Below, one piece after another: positions 1 to 7,796 of a DNA stretch of 34,480 nt. Location: assembly GCA_016839845.1 (NCBI GenBank), contig JAEOTL010000336.1:1-34480 (forward strand). Reading direction: 5' to 3'. How positions within the stretch are numbered: position 1 is the stretch's first letter; each line of letters opens with the position of its first letter. The DNA is from Promethearchaeota archaeon (GTDB lineage Archaea; Asgardarchaeota; Lokiarchaeia; Sigynarchaeales; SOKP01). The notes under the pieces were generated by a model. The model saw only the letters and a program-made list of their open reading frames with translations, searched no databases and was not told where the DNA came from. The position numbers and the translations under genes were made by a program.

Positions 1-359
1 ACTAATGTCTGATATCTCTTCTTAAATCGTTCAGGAATATCTGAAATATATACATGGACCCTTTTAAGAGCTTCTTTTCCACGAACCTTCTTTCTTGGAA
101 GCATTTGCTTTATAATCCTTCTCATGAATGTATCTGGTCTTCTTTCGTGAAATGGGCCTCTTAGAGGATTAGTAGCAGTTGAAATATTTAGCTTTGCTAA
201 ATACCTATCATGAATATCACTTTTAGTACCACTAATTATTGCATCTTTGGCATTAATTATTACAATATTTTCACCTAATAACGCCTTTTTCGCAATCTGG
301 CTACAAAGCCGCCCTAAGATTTTATTCGTTGCATCTATCAATTTGTATTCTATACCCAT
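1..359 (-). CDS. rpl13: Ribosomal protein uL13 (L13), 3' part outside window
   Basis: Large-subunit ribosomal protein uL13, cut by the left edge, so about 119 residues are visible and the C-terminus is missing. The translation has the family's opening pattern (IDATNKILGRLCSQIAKK, then a GENIVIINAKDAIISG segment) and the basic FMRRIIKQMLPRKK segment. I chose the ATG at 357-359 because a GGAG lies about 12 nt upstream. An in-frame ATG at 375-377 would add six residues (MECVVI) unlike the family. It follows eL18 by about 26 nt in the same direction, which matches the conserved archaeal order rpoD, L18e, L13, S9. Identification is firm; only the start is open. Confidence 0.93.
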   Translation of the reverse strand, partial: MGIEYKLIDATNKILGRLCSQIAKKALLGENIVIINAKDAIISGTKSDIHDRYLAKLNISTATNPLRGPFHERRPDTFMRRIIKQMLPRKKVRGKEALKRVHVYISDIPERFKKRYQTL

Positions 360-385
360 AATCACAACGCACTCCATACATTTTA

Positions 386-742
386 TTAATAGAAAACTTT
401 TACTCCCATTCCTTTTGGGTTCTGTTCTAATAGTTCTTCAATTGAAAGTAATTTGCTCCCCGAGGATTCTATTTTTTGACGAGCAGATTTAGAACATTCT
501 AGACAAGCGATGGTCAAAGCATGATCTAAATCCCCCATTCCTAATACTTTACCAGGTACGATAATTACATCATTTTCTTTTGTTTTTTTATTAATCCGGT
601 AAAGATTTGGGGCGACTCTGTTTTTTCTAGGGCTACTTAATTTTTTGGAGATTTTACGCCAAATTTTAATCTTGGTTTTCCATAAATCTCGTATTAATTT
701 CCGATGATAATAGTTAGATGGACCTGTGACCCGATGGCTCAT
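386..742 (-). CDS. rpl18e: Ribosomal protein eL18 (L18e)
   Basis: Archaeal/eukaryotic large-subunit protein eL18, 118 residues, the normal archaeal length. The sequence shows the conserved basic N-terminus (RKLIRDLWKTK), the SSPRKNRVAPNLYRINK segment, and the VIVPGKVLGMGDLDHALTIAC core. It sits between rpoD (76-nt gap upstream) and uL13 (about 26 nt downstream), the standard archaeal arrangement, so it is probably co-transcribed with both. Nothing is odd about it. Confidence 0.96.
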   Translation of the reverse strand: MSHRVTGPSNYYHRKLIRDLWKTKIKIWRKISKKLSSPRKNRVAPNLYRINKKTKENDVIIVPGKVLGMGDLDHALTIACLECSKSARQKIESSGSKLLSIEELLEQNPKGMGVKVFY

Positions 743-818
743 TTTAAAGGCTCCTTCAATTTTAGTACGGTAGAATTAATCTCCTAAATATTTAATGGTA
801 TAATAATTTTTTGTAATT

Positions 819-1652
819 TTATGATTCTAGCTCGAGAGCTTCAAGTTTTTCAACAAATTCATCAATTTTTTCTAAGAAGATTTCGAAAACCTTTTCAATT
901 ATTGTTTCAAACGGTAAGACTCCGTCACTTTCAATAGAAACAATATATGTATCATCTTTCGTATCTACTTTAATGGCTTCCTCCGGACAATCTCTTTCGC
1001 ATGATTTGCATATAGTACAAGTGTTCCAATAACCTTCTAAAAGTTTGGGACTTTTTCCATCGGAGAAATCATAGAGTTTTTCGGGACACATTCGTGATAC
1101 TACGCATTTATCTGAACAATTGGCACACTTACTATTATCAAATTCAATCACGGGATAATCTCTATAAAAAATATTTGAAACCGCCTGCCATTTAACGTGA
1201 TCCTTTGCAAGACCTAATATTGCATAAGCTTCTAGAATTAGCTGATTATTCTTATCAATTTTAACAATCAGTATATTAGGATCAACCGGCATTATTTCGG
1301 GATCATTTGATTTTAGATCCCCTGAAAAGATTTCGATAGGACTATTTGATGTATTAATTACTTCACAAGTTAATGATACTTGACAAAGAGCACATCCAAA
1401 TCCCCCGCAATCGCATTCACGAGGTAGTTTATAAGCTTTTAGATCTGTTTTTAGAGGAATCATACCTAGTCGGTGACTAATGATTTCATCGTATAGAGGA
1501 CTGTCATTCTTTAAAACAATGACTTCATCTACAGCCATGACTGGAATCTCCGAAAGAATGATTCTCCTAATCGCATTAACCATTTCCAGAGATATATTAT
1601 CTACCACAAACATGAGTTTATGGTCATTTTTCTCAAGAATTTCAATAACCAT
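819..1652 (-). CDS. rpoD: DNA-directed RNA polymerase subunit D (Rpo3) with two 4Fe-4S motifs
   Basis: Archaeal counterpart of Rpb3/alpha, which nucleates RNA polymerase assembly with subunits L, N and P. With the ATG at 1650-1652 it has 277 residues. The assembly domain (NAIRRIILSEIPVMAVDEV) is at the N-terminus. A CxCx4Cx2C zinc-type cluster is at C80, C82, C87 and C90. A ferredoxin-like insert carries two cysteine sets: C176, C179, C183, C189 and C212, C215, C218, C222, each ending in Cys-Pro. An ATG at 1709 would add 19 residues, but a TATA-like TTATATGA overlaps it, so the downstream start is better. This is the first gene of the rpoD-L18e-L13 run. The usual preceding genes (S13, S4, S11) are not adjacent; glyA is there instead. 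Confidence 0.95.
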   Translation of the reverse strand: MVIEILEKNDHKLMFVVDNISLEMVNAIRRIILSEIPVMAVDEVIVLKNDSPLYDEIISHRLGMIPLKTDLKAYKLPRECDCGGFGCALCQVSLTCEVINTSNSPIEIFSGDLKSNDPEIMPVDPNILIVKIDKNNQLILEAYAILGLAKDHVKWQAVSNIFYRDYPVIEFDNSKCANCSDKCVVSRMCPEKLYDFSDGKSPKLLEGYWNTCTICKSCERDCPEEAIKVDTKDDTYIVSIESDGVLPFETIIEKVFEIFLEKIDEFVEKLEALELES

Positions 1653-1705
1653 GGTAGTATAAAAAAAGTTAATTGATAGCAAATATGAATATGGACCTAA
1701 ATTTG

Positions 1706-1718
1706 TCATATAAGATAA
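1706..1718 (-). promoter_or_regulatory. Candidate TATA box for the rpoD-L18e-L13 operon
   Basis: On the minus strand CTTATATGAC lies about 60 bp upstream of the preferred rpoD start. This would put transcription start near 1686 and leave a leader of about 34 nt. It overlaps the alternative ATG at 1709, which argues against that start. Inferred from sequence pattern only. Confidence 0.4.
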
Positions 1719-1797
1719 GTTTTATTGTTATTATTTGGTATAACTGTGGGAAGTAAGTATAAAGGATTGGATGAGTTGATAGAAGATTAAGTAACTA

Positions 1798-3132
1798 TCA
1801 ATAAAACTTAAAATACTCATATGCCCTGTTAGGGGATTGGAAACAGTATTTAATCTCTTGAAATTCTTTTCTAAACTCAGAGACTTCTTTTTTCACATCT
1901 TCAGGATTTTTTTTATCGATTAATAATTTTTTAAAGAACTCAGCAAGGTCGATCATTTCACTTTTTCCCATCCCTAAACGGGTGACTTCTGAAGTTCCAA
2001 TTCTCAACCCTCCCGGATTTTGGTAATGTCTTCCTTCAGCAATATCGTAGGGTAAAAGATTTCGATTGAGGATAATATTAGCTCTTTCTAACAATTTTTC
2101 GATATCACCTCCTAAACCAATAGTTTTTTGGAAGTTAGTAATATCTACAACAATCTGGTGTGATTCTGTAAAACCCTTATGTTCCATCAACACATTCAAA
2201 CCTTGATCATACAAAGCTTCACCAAGTGATTTTGCATTATCAATAACATTTTTATGGTATTCTTTACCAAATTCCAACATTTCTGCAAAAGCTATTGCTA
2301 ACCCTGCTACATTATGGAGATGATGATTGGATAATAACGCTGGAAAAGCACATGATCTTAACGTTTCAATTAAATCCTCTCTATTTGAAACTAATGTTCC
2401 ATGTTGTGGCCCTGGAAGTGTTTTGTGAGTGCTCATAGTCATCACATCTACCCCTTCTCTTAAAGGATCTTGGAAATATCCAGAACCTATTAATCCTGAA
2501 ACGTGAGCAGCATCGTAACCTATATTCGCACCCACTTCTCGTGCAACTTCCCCTAGTTCTTTAACTGGATGAGGGAATAGAAATAATGAACCACCAAAAA
2601 GAACTAATTCAGGTTTAAATTCTCTTATAATTTTAGCTGAAGCGTCTATATCTAAGTTCATTTCATCATTATCGAAGGCCAAATATTCAACATTTATCCC
2701 TCTTGTAGTTCCAGCTGTACCAAATATTTCCCTTCCACTTTTAGCAAACCTGGGACCATGAGAGATATGACCCCCCCTAACTATAGACATGCAACACATT
2801 TTTCCATTATTATCTGATGTAAATGCATTGTACATCGTTAAATTTGCCACTACTCCAGAAATGGGACGTACATCGGCATGAATACAGGTAAAATATTCTT
2901 TTGCAAGCTCCATACATATATCTTCAATTTCATCTATAAAACTGCAACCTGCGTAAACTCTTTGCCCTGACCATCCCTCTGCATAACGATGTGAAAAATC
3001 GCAAGCACACGCTTCATCAACTGCCGGGCTTGTTATGTTTTCTGATGCTATTAAAGGAATAGCTTTTTTAAACCAATCATGGTGGTTAACTAAAATCTCT
3101 CGTATCTCTTCTACCTTTTTCCTCAAATTCAA
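1798..3132 (-). CDS. glyA: Serine hydroxymethyltransferase
   Basis: PLP enzyme interconverting serine and glycine while moving a C1 unit to or from a pterin carrier. The protein has 444 residues, slightly longer than many archaeal homologues. Visible family landmarks are IPLIASENITSPAV near residue 25, the HRYAEGWSGQRVYAG substrate/PLP segment, and STHKTLPGPQHG, whose Lys is the expected Schiff-base residue. The start must be TTG at 3130-3132: an in-frame TGA directly precedes it, and AGGAT lies about 4 nt upstream. A TATA-like GTTTAAAAAA around 3181-3191 is suitably placed. It is cytoplasmic. With metF in the same window it points to active tetrahydrofolate-type C1 metabolism, though the pterin used cannot be read from sequence. 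Confidence 0.95.
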   Translation of the reverse strand: MNLRKKVEEIREILVNHHDWFKKAIPLIASENITSPAVDEACACDFSHRYAEGWSGQRVYAGCSFIDEIEDICMELAKEYFTCIHADVRPISGVVANLTMYNAFTSDNNGKMCCMSIVRGGHISHGPRFAKSGREIFGTAGTTRGINVEYLAFDNDEMNLDIDASAKIIREFKPELVLFGGSLFLFPHPVKELGEVAREVGANIGYDAAHVSGLIGSGYFQDPLREGVDVMTMSTHKTLPGPQHGTLVSNREDLIETLRSCAFPALLSNHHLHNVAGLAIAFAEMLEFGKEYHKNVIDNAKSLGEALYDQGLNVLMEHKGFTESHQIVVDITNFQKTIGLGGDIEKLLERANIILNRNLLPYDIAEGRHYQNPGGLRIGTSEVTRLGMGKSEMIDLAEFFKKLLIDKKNPEDVKKEVSEFRKEFQEIKYCFQSPNRAYEYFKFY

Positions 3133-3194
3133 TCATATCCTACTTAAGTTTTAGAGGTTACTAAACAAATAACTCTTCAATTTTTTTAAACATT

Positions 3195-3317
3195 ATGACA
3201 TACCGTAAAGGTTTTTCCTTTAAACGGGCAAAATCCCATTTTTATGTAAATAGAAATAGATTTGTGATAAGTAATAAGTCTGATAAAGGTGTAGAGGTTT
3301 CTAAAGCAGTAACTTGA
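3195..3317 (+). CDS. Possible small basic protein, 40 residues
   Basis: An ATG-to-TGA frame lies between glyA and the coiled-coil gene, ending 3 nt before the latter's stop codon. The product starts MTYRKGFSFKRAKSHFY and is rich in Lys, Arg and Ser. I recognise no family. A 40-codon frame is expected by chance fairly often in AT-rich DNA. No ribosome binding site is visible, and the TTTTTTTAAA just upstream is better placed for glyA on the other strand. Listed as a weak candidate only. Confidence 0.22.
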   Translation: MTYRKGFSFKRAKSHFYVNRNRFVISNKSDKGVEVSKAVT

Positions 3318-3319
3318 AT

Positions 3320-4228
3320 TTATCTTTCGGTCTTCTCGAGGATTAGACGTGCTTCAAATAAATTCAATTTCTTCCCCGCTTTTTGTTTTTCTAACGCTTC
3401 AGCTAGTTTATCTTGCTTCATCTTCTCAATCATTTCATTTTTCTTCTGGTAGCGCACAACTTTTTTCTGCGGTTTTTTATTTGTGTGATAAGGCTTTCTG
3501 CCTTTTGACATTCTCTTGTTTTGGTTCAAAACTTGTAGGTATTGTTCGTGATAGCGATCGGCAGCTTTTTTGTTCTCAATTAATTCTTCTTCCATTGCTC
3601 TCTTCCTTTCTCTTAACACATCTACTTGTTGGAAGAGTTTTAACATTTTTGCGTGGTTTTCTTGAGATTTATCGGACCATTTGTTTAATTGTTCATAGAT
3701 TTTGTTAAGATTTATTTTCACTATTTCAATCTTTCTTTCAAGTTTAAAGAGTTCATCATTTTCTTGTTCAGCTAGAAAATTATGTTTTGATTCTGCGAGT
3801 TCTCTGATCTTATCAATGATAGCATTTTCTTCTGTCATATCAAGGTTTTCAGTTTCTATCATTCTTTCTAAATTGTCGATTTTCCGTTCAACTTGTTTGA
3901 TTGAGATTACTTTATCTGATGTTTTACTAGATTTATGAATCTCATTCTTTTCCTTGAATAATTTGTCTAATAATACCTTATATTCCAATTTTTTATCTTT
4001 TAACGCTTTTACTTTATTATTCCAGTAATCTCTTTTCTTTCGATAATCATTTTTCGCGATTTTTAAGTTACTGTTTATTTCTCCATCTAATTCTTGTAGC
4101 TCATTAATAAAAGTTTTAGTTCTTTGGTTAAGATCATCTCTCTTTTTCCGTAAATCGTCAATTAAGAGTTGAGCTCCCCTAAAAGATGTTTGAGAATTTC
4201 GCGAGTCTTTAGAATTATTTCTACTCAT
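3320..4228 (-). CDS. Archaeal coiled-coil protein (COG1340-like)
   Basis: 302 residues, almost entirely charged heptad-like helix from about residue 20 to 235. A basic segment follows (KGRKPYHTNKKPQKKVVRYQKK, about 240-265), then a conserved-looking tail, KLNLFEARLILE. This architecture matches the uncharacterised archaeal coiled-coil family COG1340, which is sometimes compared with eukaryotic Bfr1-type proteins. No catalytic motif, signal peptide or membrane segment is visible. The start at 4226-4228 is supported by a TATA box (TTTTTATAAATACT, about 4247-4260) 25 bp upstream, which gives an essentially leaderless mRNA. The function is unknown; the basic patch before the tail could bind RNA or ribosomes, which is inference. 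Confidence 0.85.
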   Translation of the reverse strand: MSRNNSKDSRNSQTSFRGAQLLIDDLRKKRDDLNQRTKTFINELQELDGEINSNLKIAKNDYRKKRDYWNNKVKALKDKKLEYKVLLDKLFKEKNEIHKSSKTSDKVISIKQVERKIDNLERMIETENLDMTEENAIIDKIRELAESKHNFLAEQENDELFKLERKIEIVKINLNKIYEQLNKWSDKSQENHAKMLKLFQQVDVLRERKRAMEEELIENKKAADRYHEQYLQVLNQNKRMSKGRKPYHTNKKPQKKVVRYQKKNEMIEKMKQDKLAEALEKQKAGKKLNLFEARLILEKTER

Positions 4229-4246
4229 AAATATTTACTTTAAGTA

Positions 4247-4260
4247 GTATTTATAAAAAG
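4247..4260 (-). promoter_or_regulatory. TATA box of the coiled-coil gene
   Basis: On the minus strand TTTTTATAAATACT is centred about 25 bp upstream of the ATG at 4228, the spacing expected for a leaderless archaeal transcript. Read directly from sequence; not tested. Confidence 0.5.
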
Positions 4261-4364
4261 GAATTTAATGAAAGTGTTTAAGTATGACAATTTTATATGT
4301 TTTATATATTTTTTGTAACCAATTTTATAAATAAAAGGAAGCTTTTTGGCAAAAAATTAAAGTC

Positions 4365-4374
4365 TTTTAAATAT
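4365..4374 (+). promoter_or_regulatory. TATA box of trmI
   Basis: TTTTAAATAT is centred near 4369, about 33 bp upstream of the ATG at 4402. This implies transcription start near 4395 and a leader of only a few nucleotides. Confidence 0.45.
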
Positions 4375-4401
4375 TAGAGATACTAAAAACTTAATTTGAA
4401 A

Positions 4402-5268
4402 ATGACCTCAGATATAATAAAAGAAAATGATTTAATCTTTTTAATTCTTGATGATAGAAGAAGGTGGATTGTTCCCACCACACCGGGAGGGAGTTTCCAT
4501 ACTCATAAAGGAATTATTGAGTTTGATGATATAATAGGTCAAGAATATGGTACAGTAGTTTTTTCAAAACCTTTAGAAACCCAGGGTTACAAATTCTACG
4601 TATTAAGACCTTTACCTTCTGATTATGTTCTTCATATGAGCCGTAAAACTCAAATTATTTATCCTGAAGATACAGGAATGATCATTATTTACTCCGGTAT
4701 AGGACCCGGTAGCATTGTAATTGAGGCAGGATGTGGTTCGGGAGCATTAACCTGTATTTTAGGAAATTATGTTCAACCAAATGGACATATATATTCTTTT
4801 GATATCCGAGAAAAATCACTGAAAAGAGCAAAAAAGAATGTGGAAAAAGCAAATTTAGAAAATATTGTGTCAATTGAGTATGGAAATATAATAACTGACG
4901 ACCTCAATTATGAAAACGTAGATTCCGTTGTACTAGATCTTGCAGAACCTTGGGACGCAATACCACGCGCAAAAAATTATCTTAAGCAAAGTGGAACAAT
5001 TGTATCCTTCTCCCCTACGATAGAACAAGTGAAGAAAACAACATTTGCTCTGCAAGACAATGAATTTATAGAAGTAAATACTTACGAGTTAATTAAGAGA
5101 AAAATACAAGTAAAGAAAAATGCAACACGTCCTCAGGTAAGAATGATAGGACACACGGGGTATCTAACCTTTGGTAGAAAAATAAGGGATTTAAAAAATC
5201 CTTATCGCGAGCAAAAGCCAAAAAGAAAGGAAATTATTGATCTCAATGGAATGCCTCTAAGAGGTTAG
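4402..5268 (+). CDS. trmI: tRNA (adenine-N1)-methyltransferase TrmI
   Basis: SAM-dependent enzyme that makes m1A at positions 57/58 of the tRNA T-loop in archaea. The N-terminal beta domain (about 1-85) ends in RPLPSDYVLHMSRKTQIIYP, a signature of the Gcd14/TrmI family. The Rossmann domain follows with VIEAGCGSGALT (SAM-binding motif I, about 110-122) and VDSVVLDLAEPWDAIP (motif IV). The C-terminal RPQVRMIGHTGYLTFGRK segment is also family-typical. I prefer the ATG at 4402; TTG at 4396 is possible but lies at the predicted transcription start. The gene is convergent with the next one, with a 9-bp gap. 288 residues, normal length. Confidence 0.93.
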   Translation: MTSDIIKENDLIFLILDDRRRWIVPTTPGGSFHTHKGIIEFDDIIGQEYGTVVFSKPLETQGYKFYVLRPLPSDYVLHMSRKTQIIYPEDTGMIIIYSGIGPGSIVIEAGCGSGALTCILGNYVQPNGHIYSFDIREKSLKRAKKNVEKANLENIVSIEYGNIITDDLNYENVDSVVLDLAEPWDAIPRAKNYLKQSGTIVSFSPTIEQVKKTTFALQDNEFIEVNTYELIKRKIQVKKNATRPQVRMIGHTGYLTFGRKIRDLKNPYREQKPKRKEIIDLNGMPLRG

Positions 5269-5277
5269 ATTTTATAA

Positions 5278-5700
5278 TCAAAAACCTTTTAATTGGGCTC
5301 CAACTTTAAACTCCTTCTTTTTCTTAAACCGTTCGGTTTTGAAGAAATGTTTCTTTTTTTCTGGTAAAATTCCTTGATACTTTCTTAGAATATCCTCTAG
5401 AAATTCTCTCGTAGCTTTACTACTTGTGATTTTATATGGATCTGTAAGATAATTGAGAATTTCCTTATCTTTTGAACCGTTTTCTAATCCTAAATTCTTA
5501 ATGGGTATATGTATAGAATGAACAAACCATCCAGCTTGTTTTTCTTCGTGAGCTATAATTTTTAAGATGTTTGCAACTTCTTTTTTTACTTTGATACCCA
5601 TGAGTTTTTTGCCGGGGCGAATAATAATTGAGATGTACAAGGGAATTTTATTCTTTGGATCGTGAATCTTTTTAAAAAAAATCTTTAATTGTTCACTCAT
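5278..5700 (-). CDS. Conserved-looking small basic protein, unknown
   Basis: 140 residues, not recognised. The first 100 residues look like a small mixed alpha/beta domain (IPLYISIIIRPGKKLMGIKV, then helices). The last 35 residues are very lysine-rich (PEKKKHFFKTERFKKKKEFK), suggesting nucleic-acid or ribosome binding, which is inference. There is no cysteine cluster, signal peptide or membrane helix. It starts with ATG at 5698-5700 and ends 9 bp from the trmI stop on the opposite strand. The regular amino-acid composition, and a TATA-like AT stretch upstream, support it being a real gene. Confidence 0.65.
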   Translation of the reverse strand: MSEQLKIFFKKIHDPKNKIPLYISIIIRPGKKLMGIKVKKEVANILKIIAHEEKQAGWFVHSIHIPIKNLGLENGSKDKEILNYLTDPYKITSSKATREFLEDILRKYQGILPEKKKHFFKTERFKKKKEFKVGAQLKGF

Positions 5701-5771
5701 TATAGAAGATTAAATTAAAATTCATAAAAAAATTTATTATTTATTAGATTCCACCTAAAATCTTTTATAAA

Positions 5772-6821
5772 GTGGTAGTCAAATTGCACTCTTTTAATAC
5801 TCTGGATTCAGTCCACACAAATATCAAGAAAAAGATCTGTATCCTCGGGGGACAGGAAAATTATAAAGATGAATTTCAAAAAAGAATGAGTTCGAATTGC
5901 CTACCGATTGAAAACAAGGAGAATATTGGTGTCAATATTAGTAAAATTGAATATTTTCATAAATCAAATAAATTTGAATTTCTCTTATGGAATATAGATT
6001 GTAGTCAAAACCGAGCCTTTTTGCGAACAACCTTTTATTCTGGGGCAAATACACTTATTATATTTATTTCTGACACAAAAGTCGGTCAAATTATGCAATA
6101 TTTTGAGGAAATCCATGCAAGATTACCGGAAGCCTCGCTTATTTTTTGTATTATTCTAGAAGACCGAACAAAAAAAGAGATTATGAATATTGATTTGAAT
6201 ACTGAAATCTATAGGAATTTTGTTTACGAAAATTACATCGAAACCTTTGAAATCTCTGACTCAAATGATCTTTTTGATCAGATCTCTACAATTTATTTGA
6301 AGAAAATTACCGATAAAGAAGTAGAACAAGAAAATATTATAAATTTTATTCGAATCGATTCCTTATTCGGGCATTCTGTTATCACAGATGACTGTAATGA
6401 ATATTATGAACCAGAAAATGAAAATATAGAACAAAAGCAACTAGCAAATACAGAACTACTCAACGAGTATATTCAGAATTTAGAATTAGATATTGAATAT
6501 GAATCTGTTAATTGGATTAAAATCCCTAATAAACAATTCGGGACATTTCGGATCTATATCAAAAATGGCAATGTGTATTATACTCCAAAAATCTGTGAAA
6601 AATGCAAGGATGAGAAATGTCCTAAATTAAAAAATGCCCCTTATTTCATATGTATTGAAACTGGAGAAGCTAGTGGTTGGACTAATATAAAAGGCTTCAA
6701 TCTTATTGAGCTTCTAATCCTAACTAAAATAATTGCTCTTGAAGGAGGAAATGAAAATAACCTCCCCGACTCTGTATTAGTCCAAATTAATAATATCAAT
6801 ACTTGTGAGAAAAAGAAGTAA
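5772..6821 (+). CDS. Degenerate Ras-like (pseudo-)GTPase with C-terminal cysteine-containing domain
   Basis: 349 residues. Residues 20-135 follow the small-GTPase pattern of strands and spacing but lack its catalytic signatures. The P-loop position reads KICILGGQENYKDEF (no GK[ST]), the G3 position reads WNIDCSQNRAFLRTTFYSGA (compare WDTAGQE..R..YRGA), and no NKxD follows IIFCIILEDR. It is therefore probably a non-nucleotide-binding relative, used as a scaffold or partner. After an acidic linker (about 190-235) a C-terminal domain has CEKCKDEKCPKLKNAPYFIC, a CxxCx4C cluster that may bind metal. The start is uncertain: GTG at 5772 has a TATA-like stretch about 30 bp upstream (5733-5747), but TTTTATAAAG overlaps the GTG, so TTG at 5784 is possible. 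It is followed after 1 nt by a YjbQ-family gene, so the two are co-translated. Confidence 0.7.
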   Translation: MVVKLHSFNTLDSVHTNIKKKICILGGQENYKDEFQKRMSSNCLPIENKENIGVNISKIEYFHKSNKFEFLLWNIDCSQNRAFLRTTFYSGANTLIIFISDTKVGQIMQYFEEIHARLPEASLIFCIILEDRTKKEIMNIDLNTEIYRNFVYENYIETFEISDSNDLFDQISTIYLKKITDKEVEQENIINFIRIDSLFGHSVITDDCNEYYEPENENIEQKQLANTELLNEYIQNLELDIEYESVNWIKIPNKQFGTFRIYIKNGNVYYTPKICEKCKDEKCPKLKNAPYFICIETGEASGWTNIKGFNLIELLILTKIIALEGGNENNLPDSVLVQINNINTCEKKK

Positions 6822-6822
6822 A

Positions 6823-7245
6823 ATGACTGTTTCTATTCAAACTTTTGAACTTAGAACTAAAGCTTATTGCGATGTTATTAATATTACCAATCAAGTTCAA
6901 ACCATTCTAAACAACAGCAATATTAAAAATGGAATTGTAAATGTACATGTAGCGGGTTCTACTGGTGCTATCTCTACAGTAGAATATGAACCAGGACTCG
7001 TCAATCATGATATTAAAGCATTTCTGGAGAAAATTATTCCCTATGACAAAAATTATGAACACCACAAAACTTGGCATGATTACAATGGTGCTGGCCATTT
7101 AAGAAGTTTTTTAATCAAGACATCTCAAACTTTCCCATTTAAGAGCCATAAATTAATTCTTGGTACCTGGCAGCAGATTATTTTTATCGAATGTGATGAA
7201 AAAGGAAGAAATAGAAAAATATATTGTACTATTATGGGGGAATAA
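6823..7245 (+). CDS. yjbQ: YjbQ/UPF0047 family protein
   Basis: 140 residues, the usual size. The family pattern is clear: an AGSTGAISTVEYEPGLVNHD segment, then a His-rich HHKTWHDYNGAGHLRSFLIK stretch (likely metal/active site), then LGTWQQIIFIECDEKGRNR near the C-terminus. YjbQ proteins are ubiquitous; Escherichia coli YjbQ has thiamin-phosphate-synthase side activity, but the physiological reaction is not settled. The ATG at 6823 lies 1 nt after the upstream stop (TAA-A-ATG). An in-frame GTG at 6805 would overlap the preceding gene and add six unlikely residues. The tight coupling to the pseudo-GTPase is the interesting part. Confidence 0.9.
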   Translation: MTVSIQTFELRTKAYCDVINITNQVQTILNNSNIKNGIVNVHVAGSTGAISTVEYEPGLVNHDIKAFLEKIIPYDKNYEHHKTWHDYNGAGHLRSFLIKTSQTFPFKSHKLILGTWQQIIFIECDEKGRNRKIYCTIMGE

Positions 7246-7268
7246 AATAGCAAAAAAGGGAGAAATAA

Positions 7269-7499
7269 TTATTCAGTCTTGGATTTTTTAATAAGTTCTT
7301 CTAATTCCGTAATAATTATCTGATACTTGTCGCGAAGGTGTATTTTTTCAAATTTTGCCTTTAGATCCATAACTGAATGATCGAATTCTTGTAGCTGTTC
7401 AGTAAATACGGGAATCTTTTTGTACACATCTTCTGTATTCTCTATCATGCTTATTTGGTATTCTAAATTTTCCAAAAAACGGTTTTCAACTTCTGTCAA
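7269..7499 (-). CDS. Small helical protein, unknown
   Basis: About 76 residues, predicted all-helical and coiled-coil-like (NRFLENLEYQISMIENTEDV, then DLKAKFEKIHLRDKYQ). No family recognised. A strong GGAGG (7509-7513, minus strand) directly abuts an ATG at 7506-7508, too close for initiation. It is 9 nt from the in-frame TTG at 7497-7499, which I therefore take as the start; using the ATG would add three residues (MII). It is convergent with yjbQ, with a 23-bp gap. Confidence 0.5.
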   Translation of the reverse strand: MTEVENRFLENLEYQISMIENTEDVYKKIPVFTEQLQEFDHSVMDLKAKFEKIHLRDKYQIIITELEELIKKSKTE

Positions 7500-7796
7500 T
7501 ATTATCATCCTCCAGAATTATATTATATTGTTAAGTAAAATCACAGTATTTTCTTTAAAAAATATAAATATCATTTATATGTCATGGCTTTGGCTATTAA
7601 ATCACCACATTTTAAGAAGATTCTAACGGAAAGAAGAAATTATAAATATGGGAGTAATATTGAGGTAGGATCTCGATATTATAACAGACAATATATTACG
7701 TGGCAGTAGAATAAAATAGTATATCCTTAGAAGAAATTTAAATTTGTAAAGTCTATTATTTATTTAAATCTAAAAAACGTTTATGAGTCATAATCA

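Noticed and set aside
247..492. Plus-strand open frame over the uL13/eL18 junction
   Set aside because: It is antisense to two clear ribosomal protein genes and its product looks like nothing known.
1653..1709. Longer RpoD start at 1709
   Set aside because: The extra 19 residues are unlike the family and the ATG overlaps the likely TATA box.
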